Below are positions 40,461 to 49,021 of a stretch of 55,908 nucleotides of DNA, in pieces. The notes beneath the pieces were generated by a model that was given only the letters and a program-made list of their open reading frames with translations, did no database searches and had not been told where the DNA came from. A program made the translations under genes and the position numbers. Position 1 is the stretch's first letter; each line of letters opens with the position of its first letter. The stretch comes from JBCBTJ01 sp039818665. GTDB taxonomy: Bacteria > Pseudomonadota > Alphaproteobacteria > Caulobacterales > Hyphomonadaceae. The DNA lies in NCBI GenBank assembly GCA_039818665.1, contig JBCBTJ010000017.1:1-55908 (forward strand). The letters are read 5' to 3'.

Positions 40461-40913
40461 TCAAAATGAATATGGGTCCGGCAGGCCGAGTCTGGCAAGC
40501 GCTGAACGCTCTTTGCCCTCCATCAGCGCGGCGTCCTCATCCGATTCGTGGTCGTGGCCGACGAGATGCAAGAAACCGTGCACCAGGAGATGGGACAGGT
40601 GCGCGGCCAAGGGCTTTCCGGCCGCCGACGCCTCGTCCGCCGTCACGCCATAGGCGATGGCGATCGATCCGAGCGACGGCGCGTCGATCGGATCGGCGGG
40701 GAAGGATAAGACGTTGGTTGGCTTGTCTTTGCCGCGAAACCGCTTGTTCAGCGCGTGCATTTCACCATCGCCGCACAAAAGCAGATCGATCTCGCCGTCC
40801 GCGCGGGTTTCCGCCGCGCCGGCCAGAATCGCCGCCTCGCAAAGGGGGGCCGGATCGCCGAGCGCCCGTTCCCAATTCGCGTCGTCGATCCTCAAATCAA
40901 CACGAACGCTCAT
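40461..40913 (-). CDS. ybeY: rRNA maturation endoribonuclease YbeY
   Basis: 150 aa. Zinc motif HLLVHGFLHLVGHDHESD (H-x3-H-x5-H form) and LNKRFRGKDKPTNVLSFPADP, the YbeY signature. Acts in 16S 3'-end maturation and 70S quality control. ATG 40913 overlaps the phoH stop by 4 bases. Typical miaB-phoH-ybeY-corC-lnt order. Confidence 0.95.
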   Translation of the reverse strand: MSVRVDLRIDDANWERALGDPAPLCEAAILAGAAETRADGEIDLLLCGDGEMHALNKRFRGKDKPTNVLSFPADPIDAPSLGSIAIAYGVTADEASAAGKPLAAHLSHLLVHGFLHLVGHDHESDEDAALMEGKERSALARLGLPDPYSF

Positions 40914-41902
40914 GCCGGATTTTCCGCGCGATCGGCGTCGTAAGCGTCGATGATCCGGCTGACCAAATCGTGACGCACGACGTCGGCGGCCGACAGCCGA
41001 GACTCGTGCACGCCCGGCACGCCGCTCAACACGCGAAGCGCATGGGCGAGCCCCGAGGGTTGGCGATCGGGCAGATCCACCTGGCCCGGATCGCCTGTGA
41101 CCACCATGCGGCTGTCGCGCCCAAGCCGGGTGAGCACCATTTTCATCTGCGGGATCGTGGTGTTCTGGGCTTCGTCGACGATGACGAAGGCGTTTTTCAG
41201 CGTACGCCCGCGCATGAAGGCGAGCGGCGCGACTTCGATCTCGCCCTTGTCCATGCGACGCTGCATCTGATCCTGGCCCATCAACTCGCGCAAACTGTCC
41301 CAGATCGGCAGCATGTACGGGTCGACTTTCTCCTCCAGCGTGCCGGGTAAGAAGCCAAGCTTTTCGCCGGCCTCGACGGCTGGCCGCGTGACGATCATGC
41401 GTTCGCGCACGCCTTGGAGCAGTTCCGACACCGCGGTCGCGACGGCGAGATAGGTTTTACCGGTGCCAGCCGGCCCAACCCCAAAAATCAGTCCGGCCTT
41501 CGGATCGACGAGCTGCTTCAGATACGCCGCTTGGCCGCGTGTTTGGGGAGTCACGGGGCGTCGCAGGCCCCGCAGCGTGGTAAAGTCCGCAGCCGGCGCG
41601 TTCGCCGCCTCGATCGCGCCCTCCAGGGTCAAATCGCTCGGCTCTGCGCCTTCGTCGATCCGCTTCTCGAAGGCGGCGAGCGCGGCTTCGGCCACCGCCA
41701 CCCCCGCGGCCTCGCCGCTTAGCATGACGCCGCCGCCTTGGCTTTCGGCCCGCAGACCGTAATCGCGCAGGCGCGCTTCCAGGAGCTGCAAATGCCGGTG
41801 GTGCGAGCCACACAGGGCCTGAAGGCGTTTGGCGTCCGCGACTTCGTAGAACCGGCTTGCGGGCGGCGCGGCGGATTTGGCGGAGCGGGGCTTGAGGCTC
41901 AA
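40910..41902 (-). CDS. ybeZ: PhoH-like P-loop ATPase (YbeZ)
   Basis: 330 aa from TTG 41902, which overlaps the miaB TGA (TTGA). Walker A FGVGPAGTGKTYLAVATAV (about 143-161), MIVTRPAVEAGEKLGFLPGTLEEKVDPYMLP, Walker B AFVIVDEAQNTTIPQMKMVLTR, sensor TGDPGQVDLP. N-terminal KH-like helper domain (RLQALCGSHHRHLQLLEARL...). A predicted RNA helicase/ATPase partner of YbeY. The frame is open to 42028, through the 3' end of miaB, but those residues are not PhoH-like. Confidence 0.93.
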   Translation of the reverse strand: MSLKPRSAKSAAPPASRFYEVADAKRLQALCGSHHRHLQLLEARLRDYGLRAESQGGGVMLSGEAAGVAVAEAALAAFEKRIDEGAEPSDLTLEGAIEAANAPAADFTTLRGLRRPVTPQTRGQAAYLKQLVDPKAGLIFGVGPAGTGKTYLAVATAVSELLQGVRERMIVTRPAVEAGEKLGFLPGTLEEKVDPYMLPIWDSLRELMGQDQMQRRMDKGEIEVAPLAFMRGRTLKNAFVIVDEAQNTTIPQMKMVLTRLGRDSRMVVTGDPGQVDLPDRQPSGLAHALRVLSGVPGVHESRLSAADVVRHDLVSRIIDAYDADRAENPA

Positions 41903-43263
41903 GCGGCGGCCTCGCAGGTCTCCACGAGCGCGCCGGACAGCGAGTTGAGCGTGGCGGCTTCGATCCGGACCGGAACGATATCTCCGATCAGCTCCGCCGG
42001 CGCGTCGAAATGCACCGCCTGCAGCCACGGGCTGCGCCCGTGCAACTGGCCGGGCTTGCGGCCCTCGCCCGTCACAAGCACATCCACCGTCTCGCCCACT
42101 TTGGACGCGTTGAACGCGGTTTGCTGTTCCCGCAGCAATGCCTGCAGACGCTGCAGCCGTTCGTCCTTCACCTCTTCCGGAACCTGGCCGAACATCTCTG
42201 CCGCCGGCGTGCCGGGGCGAGGGGAGTATTTGAACGAGTATGCGATTGCATAGCCGACCTCGCGGACGAGGCTCATCGTGTCCTCGAAGTCCTGATCGCT
42301 CTCGCCCGGAAAGCCGACGATGAAGTCAGAGGCGAGCGCCATGTCCGGCCGCGCCGCCTTCATCGCGGTCATGATGTCGAGGTAGCGCTCGGCTGTATGG
42401 CCGCGATTCATCGCCTTCAGAATACGGTCGGACCCGGACTGCACCGGCAAGTGCAAGAAGGGCATCAGCGCCGGCGTGTCGGCGTGGGCGGCGATCAAAT
42501 CCTCATCCATGTCGCGCGGATGGCTGGTCGTGTAGCGAATGCGGTCGACGCCGCCGATTTTCGCCAAGTGTCTGACCAACTGGCCGAGCGTCCATTCCGC
42601 GCCGCCTTCCAGGCCCGGCGCGGCGCCGTGATACGCGTTGACGTTCTGACCCAGCAGCGTGATCTCCCGCACGCCTTGGCCCGCCAGCGCGCGCGCCTCC
42701 AGGGTCACATCGTCGACCGACCGAGAGATTTCCGCGCCGCGCGTATAGGGCACGACGCAGAACGTGCAGAACTTGTCGCAGCCTTCCTGCACGGAGAGGA
42801 AGGCCGTCGGCCCGTCGGGCGTCCGCGTTTTCGGCAGGGCGTCGAACTTTTCCAAGGTGTCGAAATCGGTCTCCAGCCGGTCGCCCACCGCGCGGCTCGC
42901 CCGCGCGACCATCTCCGGCAGCTTATGATAAGCCTGCGGGCCCAGCACCAGATCCACGGCCGGCTGGCGGCGCATGATCTCCGCCCCTTCGGCCTGCGCC
43001 ACGCAGCCCGCCACAGCGATTGTCATCTTGCCGCCGGACGCCTCTTTGAGCTTCTTCAGCTGGCCCAGCTCCGAAAAAACCTTCTCGGTCGCCTTCTCGC
43101 GAATATGGCAAGTGTTGAGCACGACCAGATCGGCGCCTGCGGCCTGCTCGGCCGGCGCATAGCCAAGCGGCGCCAGCACGTCCCGCATCCTCTCGGAGTC
43201 GTAGACATTCATCTGGCAGCCATAGGTCTTGATGTAGAGGCGTTTGGTCGCGGTCTCAGTCAT
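41899..43263 (-). CDS. miaB: tRNA 2-methylthio-N6-isopentenyladenosine synthase MiaB
   Basis: 454 aa. N-terminal UPF0004 domain with three cluster cysteines (TYGCQMN, LNTCHIREKA, VAGCVAQ). Radical-SAM motif CDKFCTFCVVPYTRG for the second 4Fe-4S cluster, and a C-terminal TRAM domain (about 375-445). Adds methylthio to ms2i6A37. ATG 43263. A diverged copy of the dispersed repeat lies just upstream (43348-43490), so it may have its own promoter in or near that element. Confidence 0.96.
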   Translation of the reverse strand: MTETATKRLYIKTYGCQMNVYDSERMRDVLAPLGYAPAEQAAGADLVVLNTCHIREKATEKVFSELGQLKKLKEASGGKMTIAVAGCVAQAEGAEIMRRQPAVDLVLGPQAYHKLPEMVARASRAVGDRLETDFDTLEKFDALPKTRTPDGPTAFLSVQEGCDKFCTFCVVPYTRGAEISRSVDDVTLEARALAGQGVREITLLGQNVNAYHGAAPGLEGGAEWTLGQLVRHLAKIGGVDRIRYTTSHPRDMDEDLIAAHADTPALMPFLHLPVQSGSDRILKAMNRGHTAERYLDIMTAMKAARPDMALASDFIVGFPGESDQDFEDTMSLVREVGYAIAYSFKYSPRPGTPAAEMFGQVPEEVKDERLQRLQALLREQQTAFNASKVGETVDVLVTGEGRKPGQLHGRSPWLQAVHFDAPAELIGDIVPVRIEAATLNSLSGALVETCEAAA

Positions 43264-43347
43264 CCGGGCGCTTATGACTCAAATGGGCGCGCCGCGCCAG
43301 AAGATTGCGCCGCTCGCCATGATGTGCCGATGCGGCCGAAGACCTGC

Positions 43348-43490
43348 ACTCTAAGCCCAGTGTTCATAGGCCCCGATTTTTCGCATCGATACTGTCGATA
43401 GAACGCGCCTTTGAGTCCAAGTGCGCTCGAAAAACCCCTCAAAATCAGAGCGTTGGGGCGCTCGTTCCCGAAACGGGACGGTTCAAGTGG
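43348..43490 (-). repeat. Dispersed intergenic repeat, copy 2
   Basis: Partner of 11371-11513 with the same total length. Shared blocks are CATAGGCCCC, ACTGTCGAT, ACGCGCCTTTGAGTC and a hairpin TCCCG-AAA-CGGGA followed by CGGTTCAAGTGG. On the minus strand it begins with the stop codon of the HDAC-family gene (CACTTGA), just as copy 1 begins at a stop codon. Confidence 0.75.
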
Positions 43491-44496
43491 CGAATCCGCC
43501 CAAAAAGCCCGTTGTGATCTCGCCCAGCGCGTCGATCGCATAGCCGCCTTCCATCACAATCAGGGTCGGATAGTTCAGTCGGCGGATGCGTTGAGAGAGG
43601 CGAGGATATTCGTCGATCCGCAATTTGAACTCCGAGATCGGATCGCGCTCGAACGTGTCGGCCCCGAATGACACGACGAGCAGTTCGGGCGCGAAGCGCT
43701 CGATGGCGTCGAGCGCCGCGTCCAAGGCCTCCAAATACGCCTCGATCCGGGTGAAACGGGGCAGGGGCAGGTTCAGGGTCGCGCCCTCGCCTGGGCCCGC
43801 GCCGCGCTCGTCCGCATGGCCCCAATAGAAGGGATAATCCTGGCGCGGATCGGCGTGGATCGAGGCGAAGAAGATATCCGGCCGCTCATAGAAAATATCC
43901 TGCGTGCCGTTGCCGTGGTGATAATCCACATCCAGCACCGCGACGCGTTCAGCCCCCGCGCCGCGGGCGGTTTCAGCGGCGATGGCCGCATTGTTGAGAT
44001 AACAATAACCGCCGCAATAATCGGCCCCGGCATGGTGGCCCGGCGGCCGGCAGAGCGCGAACACCGGCTCGCTCGGCGCGGCGTTCAGGCGGGCCAGCCC
44101 CGTCAGCGCCGTCTGCGCCGCCCAATAGGCCGACTCCCAGGTTTTCGCCGCGATCGGCGTGCCCATGTCGAAACAGTGTTGGCCGATCCTCGCGTCGATC
44201 CGCTCAAAGCTCAGCGGCCGCCGGCCGATGGTCGGAAAGACGTATGGGATCGCATCGCCGGGACGGCCTTCCGCAGTCCATTCCGCATGGATAGATCGAA
44301 GGAAATCGGTGTAGCCAGGGGCGTGGACAGCGTTAATCGGCGCCAAGCCATAATCCTCGGGCGCGGCGATGTCCCCGAGCGCGCCCCGGATCGCATCCAA
44401 ACGCTCCGGCGATTCTGCAAAGGCCGCAAAAGCCCCGTCCTGCATTTCCTGAAGCGGCGCATGGCCGCGCTGACGAGCGTCGCAGACGGTCAGCAA
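43483..44496 (-). CDS. Histone-deacetylase-family amidohydrolase (acetylpolyamine amidohydrolase-like)
   Basis: 337 aa. Arginase/HDAC fold with PPGHHAG (tandem His154-His155), zinc ligands in LDVDYHHGNGTQDIFY (Asp191, His193) and FGADTFERDPISEF (distal Asp), and the closing glycine-rich MEGGYAIDALG. Bacterial members remove acetyl groups from polyamines or other small amides. Initial MLTVCDARQRGHAPLQEM is close to ApaH-type enzymes. GAG...9 bases after the RimI-Fur gene on the same strand, so probably co-transcribed. In rhizobial relatives this slot between fur and miaB holds plsC. Confidence 0.9.
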   Translation of the reverse strand: MLTVCDARQRGHAPLQEMQDGAFAAFAESPERLDAIRGALGDIAAPEDYGLAPINAVHAPGYTDFLRSIHAEWTAEGRPGDAIPYVFPTIGRRPLSFERIDARIGQHCFDMGTPIAAKTWESAYWAAQTALTGLARLNAAPSEPVFALCRPPGHHAGADYCGGYCYLNNAAIAAETARGAGAERVAVLDVDYHHGNGTQDIFYERPDIFFASIHADPRQDYPFYWGHADERGAGPGEGATLNLPLPRFTRIEAYLEALDAALDAIERFAPELLVVSFGADTFERDPISEFKLRIDEYPRLSQRIRRLNYPTLIVMEGGYAIDALGEITTGFLGGFAT

Positions 44497-44505
44497 AGCG
44501 CGGCG

Positions 44506-45405
44506 CTAGTCGCTGTCGCCGATCGGCACGCCATACAGCTCCAGCCGATGGTCGACCAATTTAAAACCCAACTTCCGCGCGATTTCTTCTTGCAGCCGCT
44601 CGATCTCTTCACTTTGAAATTCAACGACTTTTCCGGTTTTCACGTCGATCAGATGGTCGTGATGTTCTTCCGGAATCTCCTCGAACCGAGACCGACCGTC
44701 GCGGAAATCGTGGCGCTCGATAATCCCTGCGTCTTCAAACAATTTCACGGTCCGATAGACGGTGGCGAGCGAAATCGAGGCGTCCAGCGCATTGGCGCGG
44801 CGGTGCAGCTCTTCGGCGTCCGGATGATCGTCGGAGCTCGACAAAACACGCGCAATCACCTTGCGCTGCTCGGTCATGCGAAGGCCTTTTTCAGCGCAGA
44901 GTTTTTCAAGCCTGTCCATGCTTTCTTCTGCCCTGGCTGGGCCTCGAAGTCCAGAAAGAGAGCGTGACATCAGTATGGCGTCGGCGGGCTCCGATCGCCC
45001 TTTAGAATAGTAGTTTCGACGCCGGCCGTCCTCCTGGAAGCCTAACATCGAGTACAGTGCGAGCGCCGCCGTATTGTCCTCGGCGACGTCCAGCAAGACC
45101 CGGTCGACGCCTTCGCCGGCTAGGAGGCCTGCGAGCGCCTCGATGAGGCCGCGCGCGCAGCCACTCCGGCGGTGCGCCGGGGCCGTTGCGATGGTCAAGA
45201 CTTCGGCGGTGTCGGCGACACACGACGCCAGAACGAAAGCAGCGAGATCGCCGCCGCGCATCAGGCCGAGGCCGTAATGGTTCGGCGCTTTGAGCACGGC
45301 GGCGCATTCCGCTTCGCTCCAAGGCGCATCGAAAGACGCCGCGTGGATCTGCGCTGCGGGGGCCACGTGAGCAGCTTCTAGCGTGACGAGGACGCCTGTC
45401 GTCAT
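44506..45405 (-). CDS. rimI-fur: RimI-type acetyltransferase fused in frame to Fur-family regulator
   Basis: 299 aa with no stop between two complete domains. Residues 1-150 are a GNAT/RimI domain: SFDAPWSEAECAAVL, EVLTIATAPAHRRSGCARGLI (acetyl-CoA loop, R-R-x-G-x-A/G) and DVAEDNTAALALYSMLGFQEDGRRRNYY. Residues 163-299 are a full Fur: MDRLEKLCAEKGLRMTEQRKVI, DAEELHRRANALDASISLATVYRTVKLFEDAGIIERHDF (winged helix), then EEHHDHLIDVKTGKVVEF with metal-site His/Glu and no CxxC zinc pair. In related genomes rimI and fur are separate neighbours. Loss of the rimI stop, with a 12-residue linker, would explain this. Fur may also be made alone from ATG 44919. Confidence 0.85.
   Translation of the reverse strand: MTTGVLVTLEAAHVAPAAQIHAASFDAPWSEAECAAVLKAPNHYGLGLMRGGDLAAFVLASCVADTAEVLTIATAPAHRRSGCARGLIEALAGLLAGEGVDRVLLDVAEDNTAALALYSMLGFQEDGRRRNYYSKGRSEPADAILMSRSLSGLRGPARAEESMDRLEKLCAEKGLRMTEQRKVIARVLSSSDDHPDAEELHRRANALDASISLATVYRTVKLFEDAGIIERHDFRDGRSRFEEIPEEHHDHLIDVKTGKVVEFQSEEIERLQEEIARKLGFKLVDHRLELYGVPIGDSD
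44917..44919 (-). other. Internal start codon that could yield Fur alone
   Basis: ATG (minus strand, 44919-44917) opens MDRLEKLC, the normal Fur N-terminus. Upstream minus-strand bases are GCAGAAGAAAGC, a weak purine-rich ribosome-binding site. It would give a free 137-aa Fur in addition to the fusion. Confidence 0.45.
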
Positions 45406-46040
45406 CGCGCCATCGGCGCCGCGTCAGGCGTGCGCGCATAGTCGGGGACTGCGGGGTTGGCGGCGGGGTCCATGCCCGCGGCGCGCAGTGCGGCGATTGA
45501 AGCGCGTGCGCGGCTCTCGTGTCTCCTCGCCTCCGGCGAGCGCGCCGCCAACGAACCGAGACCATCCCCGATAATGACTACATCCTCGCCCGCGGCGGTT
45601 GAGACGAGTTCGTCGAGGACGCGTTCGGATGGTCGATCCGTCGCGACGCCGTCAGCGAAACGCTGCGCCCAATAAGTAACGTCCGGCTCACGCCTTTGCG
45701 CCGGCAACACTGCGAGCACGGCGCCTGGGGTGTCAGGGGGGACGACCGCTTCCAGGCTCGAGACGCCGATGCAAGGAATGTCCAGGGCAAGCGCGAGGCC
45801 GCGTGCGAAGGCCACGCCGATCCGGACGCCGGTGAAGCTTCCTGGGCCGACGACGACAGCCAGTCGATCAAGGTCTTCGAGCCGGAGGCCGGCCTCGGTC
45901 AGCGCCTCGTCGACAAACAGCGCCAGCCGGGCGTCTTGCCCGCGCGCCATCGCTTCGCGGCGCTCCAGCAGGATCCGTCCATCCTGCGCCACAGCGGCCT
46001 CGCAGGCGGCGAAGGCCGTGTTTAGGGCGAGGACGCGCAC
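45402..46040 (-). CDS. tsaB: tRNA threonylcarbamoyladenosine biosynthesis protein TsaB
   Basis: 212 aa from GTG 46040 (VRVLALNTAFAACEAAV...). ASKHA-type protein with RGQDARLALFVDEALTEAGLRLEDLDRLAVVVGPGSFTGVRIGVAFARGLALALDIPCIGVSSLEAV, the TsaB signature GPGSFTGxR. Acts with TsaD, TsaE and TsaC to make t6A37. The frame is open to 46199, but only through the neighbouring nitroreductase gene. Its stop overlaps the rimI-fur ATG by 4 bases; it follows the nitroreductase stop by 4. Confidence 0.94.
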   Translation of the reverse strand: MRVLALNTAFAACEAAVAQDGRILLERREAMARGQDARLALFVDEALTEAGLRLEDLDRLAVVVGPGSFTGVRIGVAFARGLALALDIPCIGVSSLEAVVPPDTPGAVLAVLPAQRREPDVTYWAQRFADGVATDRPSERVLDELVSTAAGEDVVIIGDGLGSLAARSPEARRHESRARASIAALRAAGMDPAANPAVPDYARTPDAAPMAR

Positions 46041-46044
46041 GGCG

Positions 46045-46650
46045 TCACAGGATTTCGCAAGCGTCGTCGAATTCGAGGCGCGGCGAGCGCTCAAAGAGAT
46101 CTGTTTTGTCGCCGTAGCCGACATTGCAGATCCAGTTGGACCGCCATCGCGCCCGCTCACCGCCGGGGCCGATGAAGAATTCTTGATCCACGCCGTCATT
46201 GTCGAAGCCGGACATCGGGCCGCAATCGAGGCCTACGGCGCGCGCCGCCACTAGGAAGTACGCGCTTTGCAGAGACCCGTTGCGAAACGCCGTCAGCTCT
46301 CGATGCGCCTCATCCGAAAACCACTTCTTCGCCCCGGGGTTGTGCGGAAACAACCGAGGCATCTCTTCGTGAAAATCAAGATCATGCGCGAGGATCGCCA
46401 CCCATGGCGCCGTCATGGCTTTATCGACGTTTGACGCATCCAAATGCGGCTTCAGCCGCTCTTTCGCCTCTTGGCTGCGAAGAAACAAGAAACGACCAGG
46501 AGAGCCGTTGGCGCTTGTCGGGCCCCATTTAGCGAGCTCGTAGACCGCCCGGATCAACGTTTCCGGGACGTCTTTGTCTTGCCAGGAATTGTAGCTGCGC
46601 CCGTCGCGGAAGATGACGTTAAGAGCATTGTCGTTGACGGGGTCGGCCAT
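46045..46650 (-). CDS. RutE/HadB-like nitroreductase-family protein (malonic semialdehyde reductase type)
   Basis: 201 aa. FRDGRSYNSWQDKDVPETLIRAVYELAKWGPTSANGSPGRFLFLRS is the RutE-type FMN-binding start, then GPMSGFDNDGVDQEFF near residue 150 and NWICNVGYGD. RutE reduces malonic semialdehyde in the pyrimidine-degradation pathway, but no other rut gene is here, so another aldehyde or quinone may be the substrate. Not closely related to the nitroreductase at 10649. ATG 46650. Confidence 0.85.
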   Translation of the reverse strand: MADPVNDNALNVIFRDGRSYNSWQDKDVPETLIRAVYELAKWGPTSANGSPGRFLFLRSQEAKERLKPHLDASNVDKAMTAPWVAILAHDLDFHEEMPRLFPHNPGAKKWFSDEAHRELTAFRNGSLQSAYFLVAARAVGLDCGPMSGFDNDGVDQEFFIGPGGERARWRSNWICNVGYGDKTDLFERSPRLEFDDACEIL

Positions 46651-46749
46651 GCAGGTCTCCGAAAAGCGTGAAGATACGGCGGATCAGCCGCGTTTGGCTG
46701 TACCTAGCCCGGCCAAGGACGGAAATCCAAGCGTCCAAATATTCAAGGA

Positions 46750-47325
46750 TTAGAGCGCGGCTTCCACCGCGGTCACTTCCGGCACATAGGCGCGCAGCAT
46801 GTTCTCGATCCCTTGCTTCAACGTGTAGGTTGAAGACGGGCATCCGGCGCAGGCGCCGCGCATATGCAAGTGGACGATGCCTGTGTCGGCGTCGAAACGC
46901 TGAAACACGATATCGCCGCCGTCTTGGGCGACGGCGGGCCGCACGCGCGTGTCGATCAATTCTCGAATTTCCGACACGATTTCAGCGGTTTCGCCCTCAT
47001 AGGCTTCGACGTCGTCTGGCGCGTCCGTCTCGCCGCCGGCTTCCACGACGGGCAGGCCTGCGACGTAATGATCCATGATCGCGGCGAGCGCGAGCGGCTT
47101 CACGTGCCGCCAGTCGGCCTCTTCTGTCTTCGAGATCGACACGAAGTCGGCGCCGAGAAAAACCCGCGCAACGCCGTCTAGGGCGAACAGCGAGAGCGCC
47201 ATCGGGCTTTGGGCGGCCGCTTCGGCGGTCGGATAGTCGAAAGGCCCGGCCGTTCCTGCGACGTCGCGCCCTGGAAGGAACTTGATCGTGTCCGGGTTTG
47301 GCGTGGGTTCGGTCTGAATGAACAT
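46750..47325 (-). CDS. nfuA: NifU/NfuA-family Fe-S scaffold or carrier
   Basis: 191 aa. N-terminal Nfu_N domain starts MFIQTEPTPNPDTIKFLPGR, the family signature. The C-terminal NifU domain has VRPAVAQDGGDIVFQRFD and the cluster-binding GACAGCPSSTYTLKQGIE (C-x2-C), which carries a bridging 4Fe-4S cluster in a dimer. Cytosolic. Between the trpS and tsaB groups, as in rhizobia. Possible client: MiaB in the same region. Confidence 0.95.
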   Translation of the reverse strand: MFIQTEPTPNPDTIKFLPGRDVAGTAGPFDYPTAEAAAQSPMALSLFALDGVARVFLGADFVSISKTEEADWRHVKPLALAAIMDHYVAGLPVVEAGGETDAPDDVEAYEGETAEIVSEIRELIDTRVRPAVAQDGGDIVFQRFDADTGIVHLHMRGACAGCPSSTYTLKQGIENMLRAYVPEVTAVEAAL

Positions 47326-47387
47326 GTCTGCTGCGCTCCGCCCGTTTATGGCTTGCGCAGATCAAATGGTTTTTAAGCCGCGCCGGA

Positions 47388-48431
47388 TCAAGGCGAAGGT
47401 TGAAGCATCGCTAAATCATTCGCGTCCGCCGCGCTTTTTTTGATCGCGACGCCCAACAAGTCGGAATAGGCCAGCGTCGACGCCTCGGCCGCATCGATCA
47501 TGAACGCCATCGCCGCCAGGTGGTTGCCGCCAAACAGGCTGTCGCCGGCTTGGTTGAACACAAACACCGGCGCCTGATCACCCGCACGCCGCCAATGCGC
47601 CAGGGCGCGATCATGGGCGCTCTGAAGCGCTTCGTCGTCCAGCAGGGCGCGGTTCTCCCGACCCGCCGCCGCCAGAAGCTCTGCGGCGACGTGCGCGCGC
47701 GCCTTGGCGATATAATAAGCTTCGACCGACGCTCGGCCCGCCGGCCAACCTTCATCGTCGCCGACCAGCGCCGACAGTTCGGCCTTGGACGTCGCAGCCC
47801 ATTGCGCTGACAGCTTCAATTGCTCGCGAAGCGCCGCGGCGCCATTGGCCTGCGCCGCCGCGCCGTTCTGAAGCCGCCCATTGTAGCGCGACAAGGCCTC
47901 GGCCGCCGCTTGAAGGCGCGGGGTCATGTCCATGCGCGCCGTATCGCGAAGCAGGCGGGCCGCGGCTGATAGGTCGGGATCGGGCTCGTCGCCCACCTTA
48001 GCGAATCCGGCCTTTGTCATGAAATGATCTGACAATGAACCGGCGACGCCTTGTTGCCATGCGGGCAACGCCGTGAGCCGCGCTTCAGGCCGCCAGACCG
48101 CTCGATCGGCGGCCCACCCGGCGCCGTTGACCTCGTTCAAGATCATCCGGTTGGCGACATAGCTGTCCAACGAGGCCCAGCCGTTGGTGAAGGCCGCTTC
48201 CGGCAATGGGGTGTCATTAATGGTGTGCGAGCCCACCACCGCGGCTGGATAGGCCAAGATCGCGCCAGCCAGGAGCATCGCCTTCAGCGCCGCGGACGCC
48301 TTCTTTCCGAACTCGCCCTCGCCGGGCCGCTCATATCCGGTTTGTTCGATCGTCTGCACGCCCGACTCGATAACTGTCACTTTGCCGCCGCCAGCCAAGC
48401 TTTCCGCGGGCGGACCATGTACAGGCTTCAT
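47388..48431 (-). CDS. Membrane-anchored hypothetical protein (possibly DUF2333-like)
   Basis: 347 aa from ATG 48431 with TGGAGCG upstream; the open frame to 48596 is not needed. A cytosolic N-terminus of ~45 residues, one transmembrane helix (ALKAMLLAGAILAYPAAVVGSH, about 48-70), then a helical periplasmic domain with paired segments (DSYVANRMILNEVNGAGWAADRAVWRPEARLTALPAWQQGV, ...FNQAGDSLFGGNHLAAMAFMIDAAEAS). Overall length and pattern recall DUF2333 proteins, but I am not certain. Function unknown. No partner genes are evident; nfuA starts 62 bases downstream. Confidence 0.6.
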   Translation of the reverse strand: MKPVHGPPAESLAGGGKVTVIESGVQTIEQTGYERPGEGEFGKKASAALKAMLLAGAILAYPAAVVGSHTINDTPLPEAAFTNGWASLDSYVANRMILNEVNGAGWAADRAVWRPEARLTALPAWQQGVAGSLSDHFMTKAGFAKVGDEPDPDLSAAARLLRDTARMDMTPRLQAAAEALSRYNGRLQNGAAAQANGAAALREQLKLSAQWAATSKAELSALVGDDEGWPAGRASVEAYYIAKARAHVAAELLAAAGRENRALLDDEALQSAHDRALAHWRRAGDQAPVFVFNQAGDSLFGGNHLAAMAFMIDAAEASTLAYSDLLGVAIKKSAADANDLAMLQPSP

Positions 48432-48532
48432 GATCGCTCCAGGCAAGCTCCGCGAAACTATGTGGTTGAGTCGCAGAGACTTTCCATCAGACACCGCGAA
48501 ACTTCGGCGAGAAAGTGGCGAAAAGCGGCGAT

Positions 48533-49000
48533 CTATTGGTCTAAATTGTGGATCGCCGCCGCCACGGTCACGGTCGAAAGGTCGCCATTGTCCCACTGCA
48601 ATTCAAGGGCCAACTCCACCTCGTCGCCCGCGTTCAGCGCGTCGTCCACGCCGAACAGCATTAGGTGAGGTCCACCCCGGCCGAGCGTCATGGCTTCGCC
48701 GTCCATCAGGTCGAAAAACTCGACCTGGCGCATGCGCATCACGCCATCGTCCAGCGCGTGCGTATGGAGCTCGACACGCTCGGCCGCCGGTGTTGAAGCG
48801 GCGATGATTTTTGCGTCCGCGCCAGACGCGATGATCGTCAGTCCGCCCAATGAGACGTCCCGGCCGCCGAGCGGCTGGTTGACGAATGCGTCCGCCACCT
48901 CCACGCCGCGCCCGACAGCTTGCGGCTCCGATGGCGCGGGGTCGGCGCCGCAGGCGGCGAGCAATGCGGTCATCGCGACAAAGAGCAAGGCGTGCTTCAT
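48533..49000 (-). CDS. PCu(A)C-type copper chaperone lipoprotein
   Basis: 155 aa. Lipobox LLAAC (Cys17). PCu(A)C domain with the copper ligands in RVELHTHALDDGVMRMRQV and GGPHLMLFGV, that is H-x(n)-M-x-M plus H-x-M. It delivers Cu(I) to cytochrome-oxidase CuA or CuB sites in the periplasm. Usually paired with SenC/Sco, which is not seen here. Starts 21 bases upstream of the trpS stop side, same strand. The second His/Met pair is intact, so metal binding should be preserved. Confidence 0.85.
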   Translation of the reverse strand: MKHALLFVAMTALLAACGADPAPSEPQAVGRGVEVADAFVNQPLGGRDVSLGGLTIIASGADAKIIAASTPAAERVELHTHALDDGVMRMRQVEFFDLMDGEAMTLGRGGPHLMLFGVDDALNAGDEVELALELQWDNGDLSTVTVAAAIHNLDQ

Positions 49001-49021
49001 GTGTTTACCCGTTCGGCGTTG

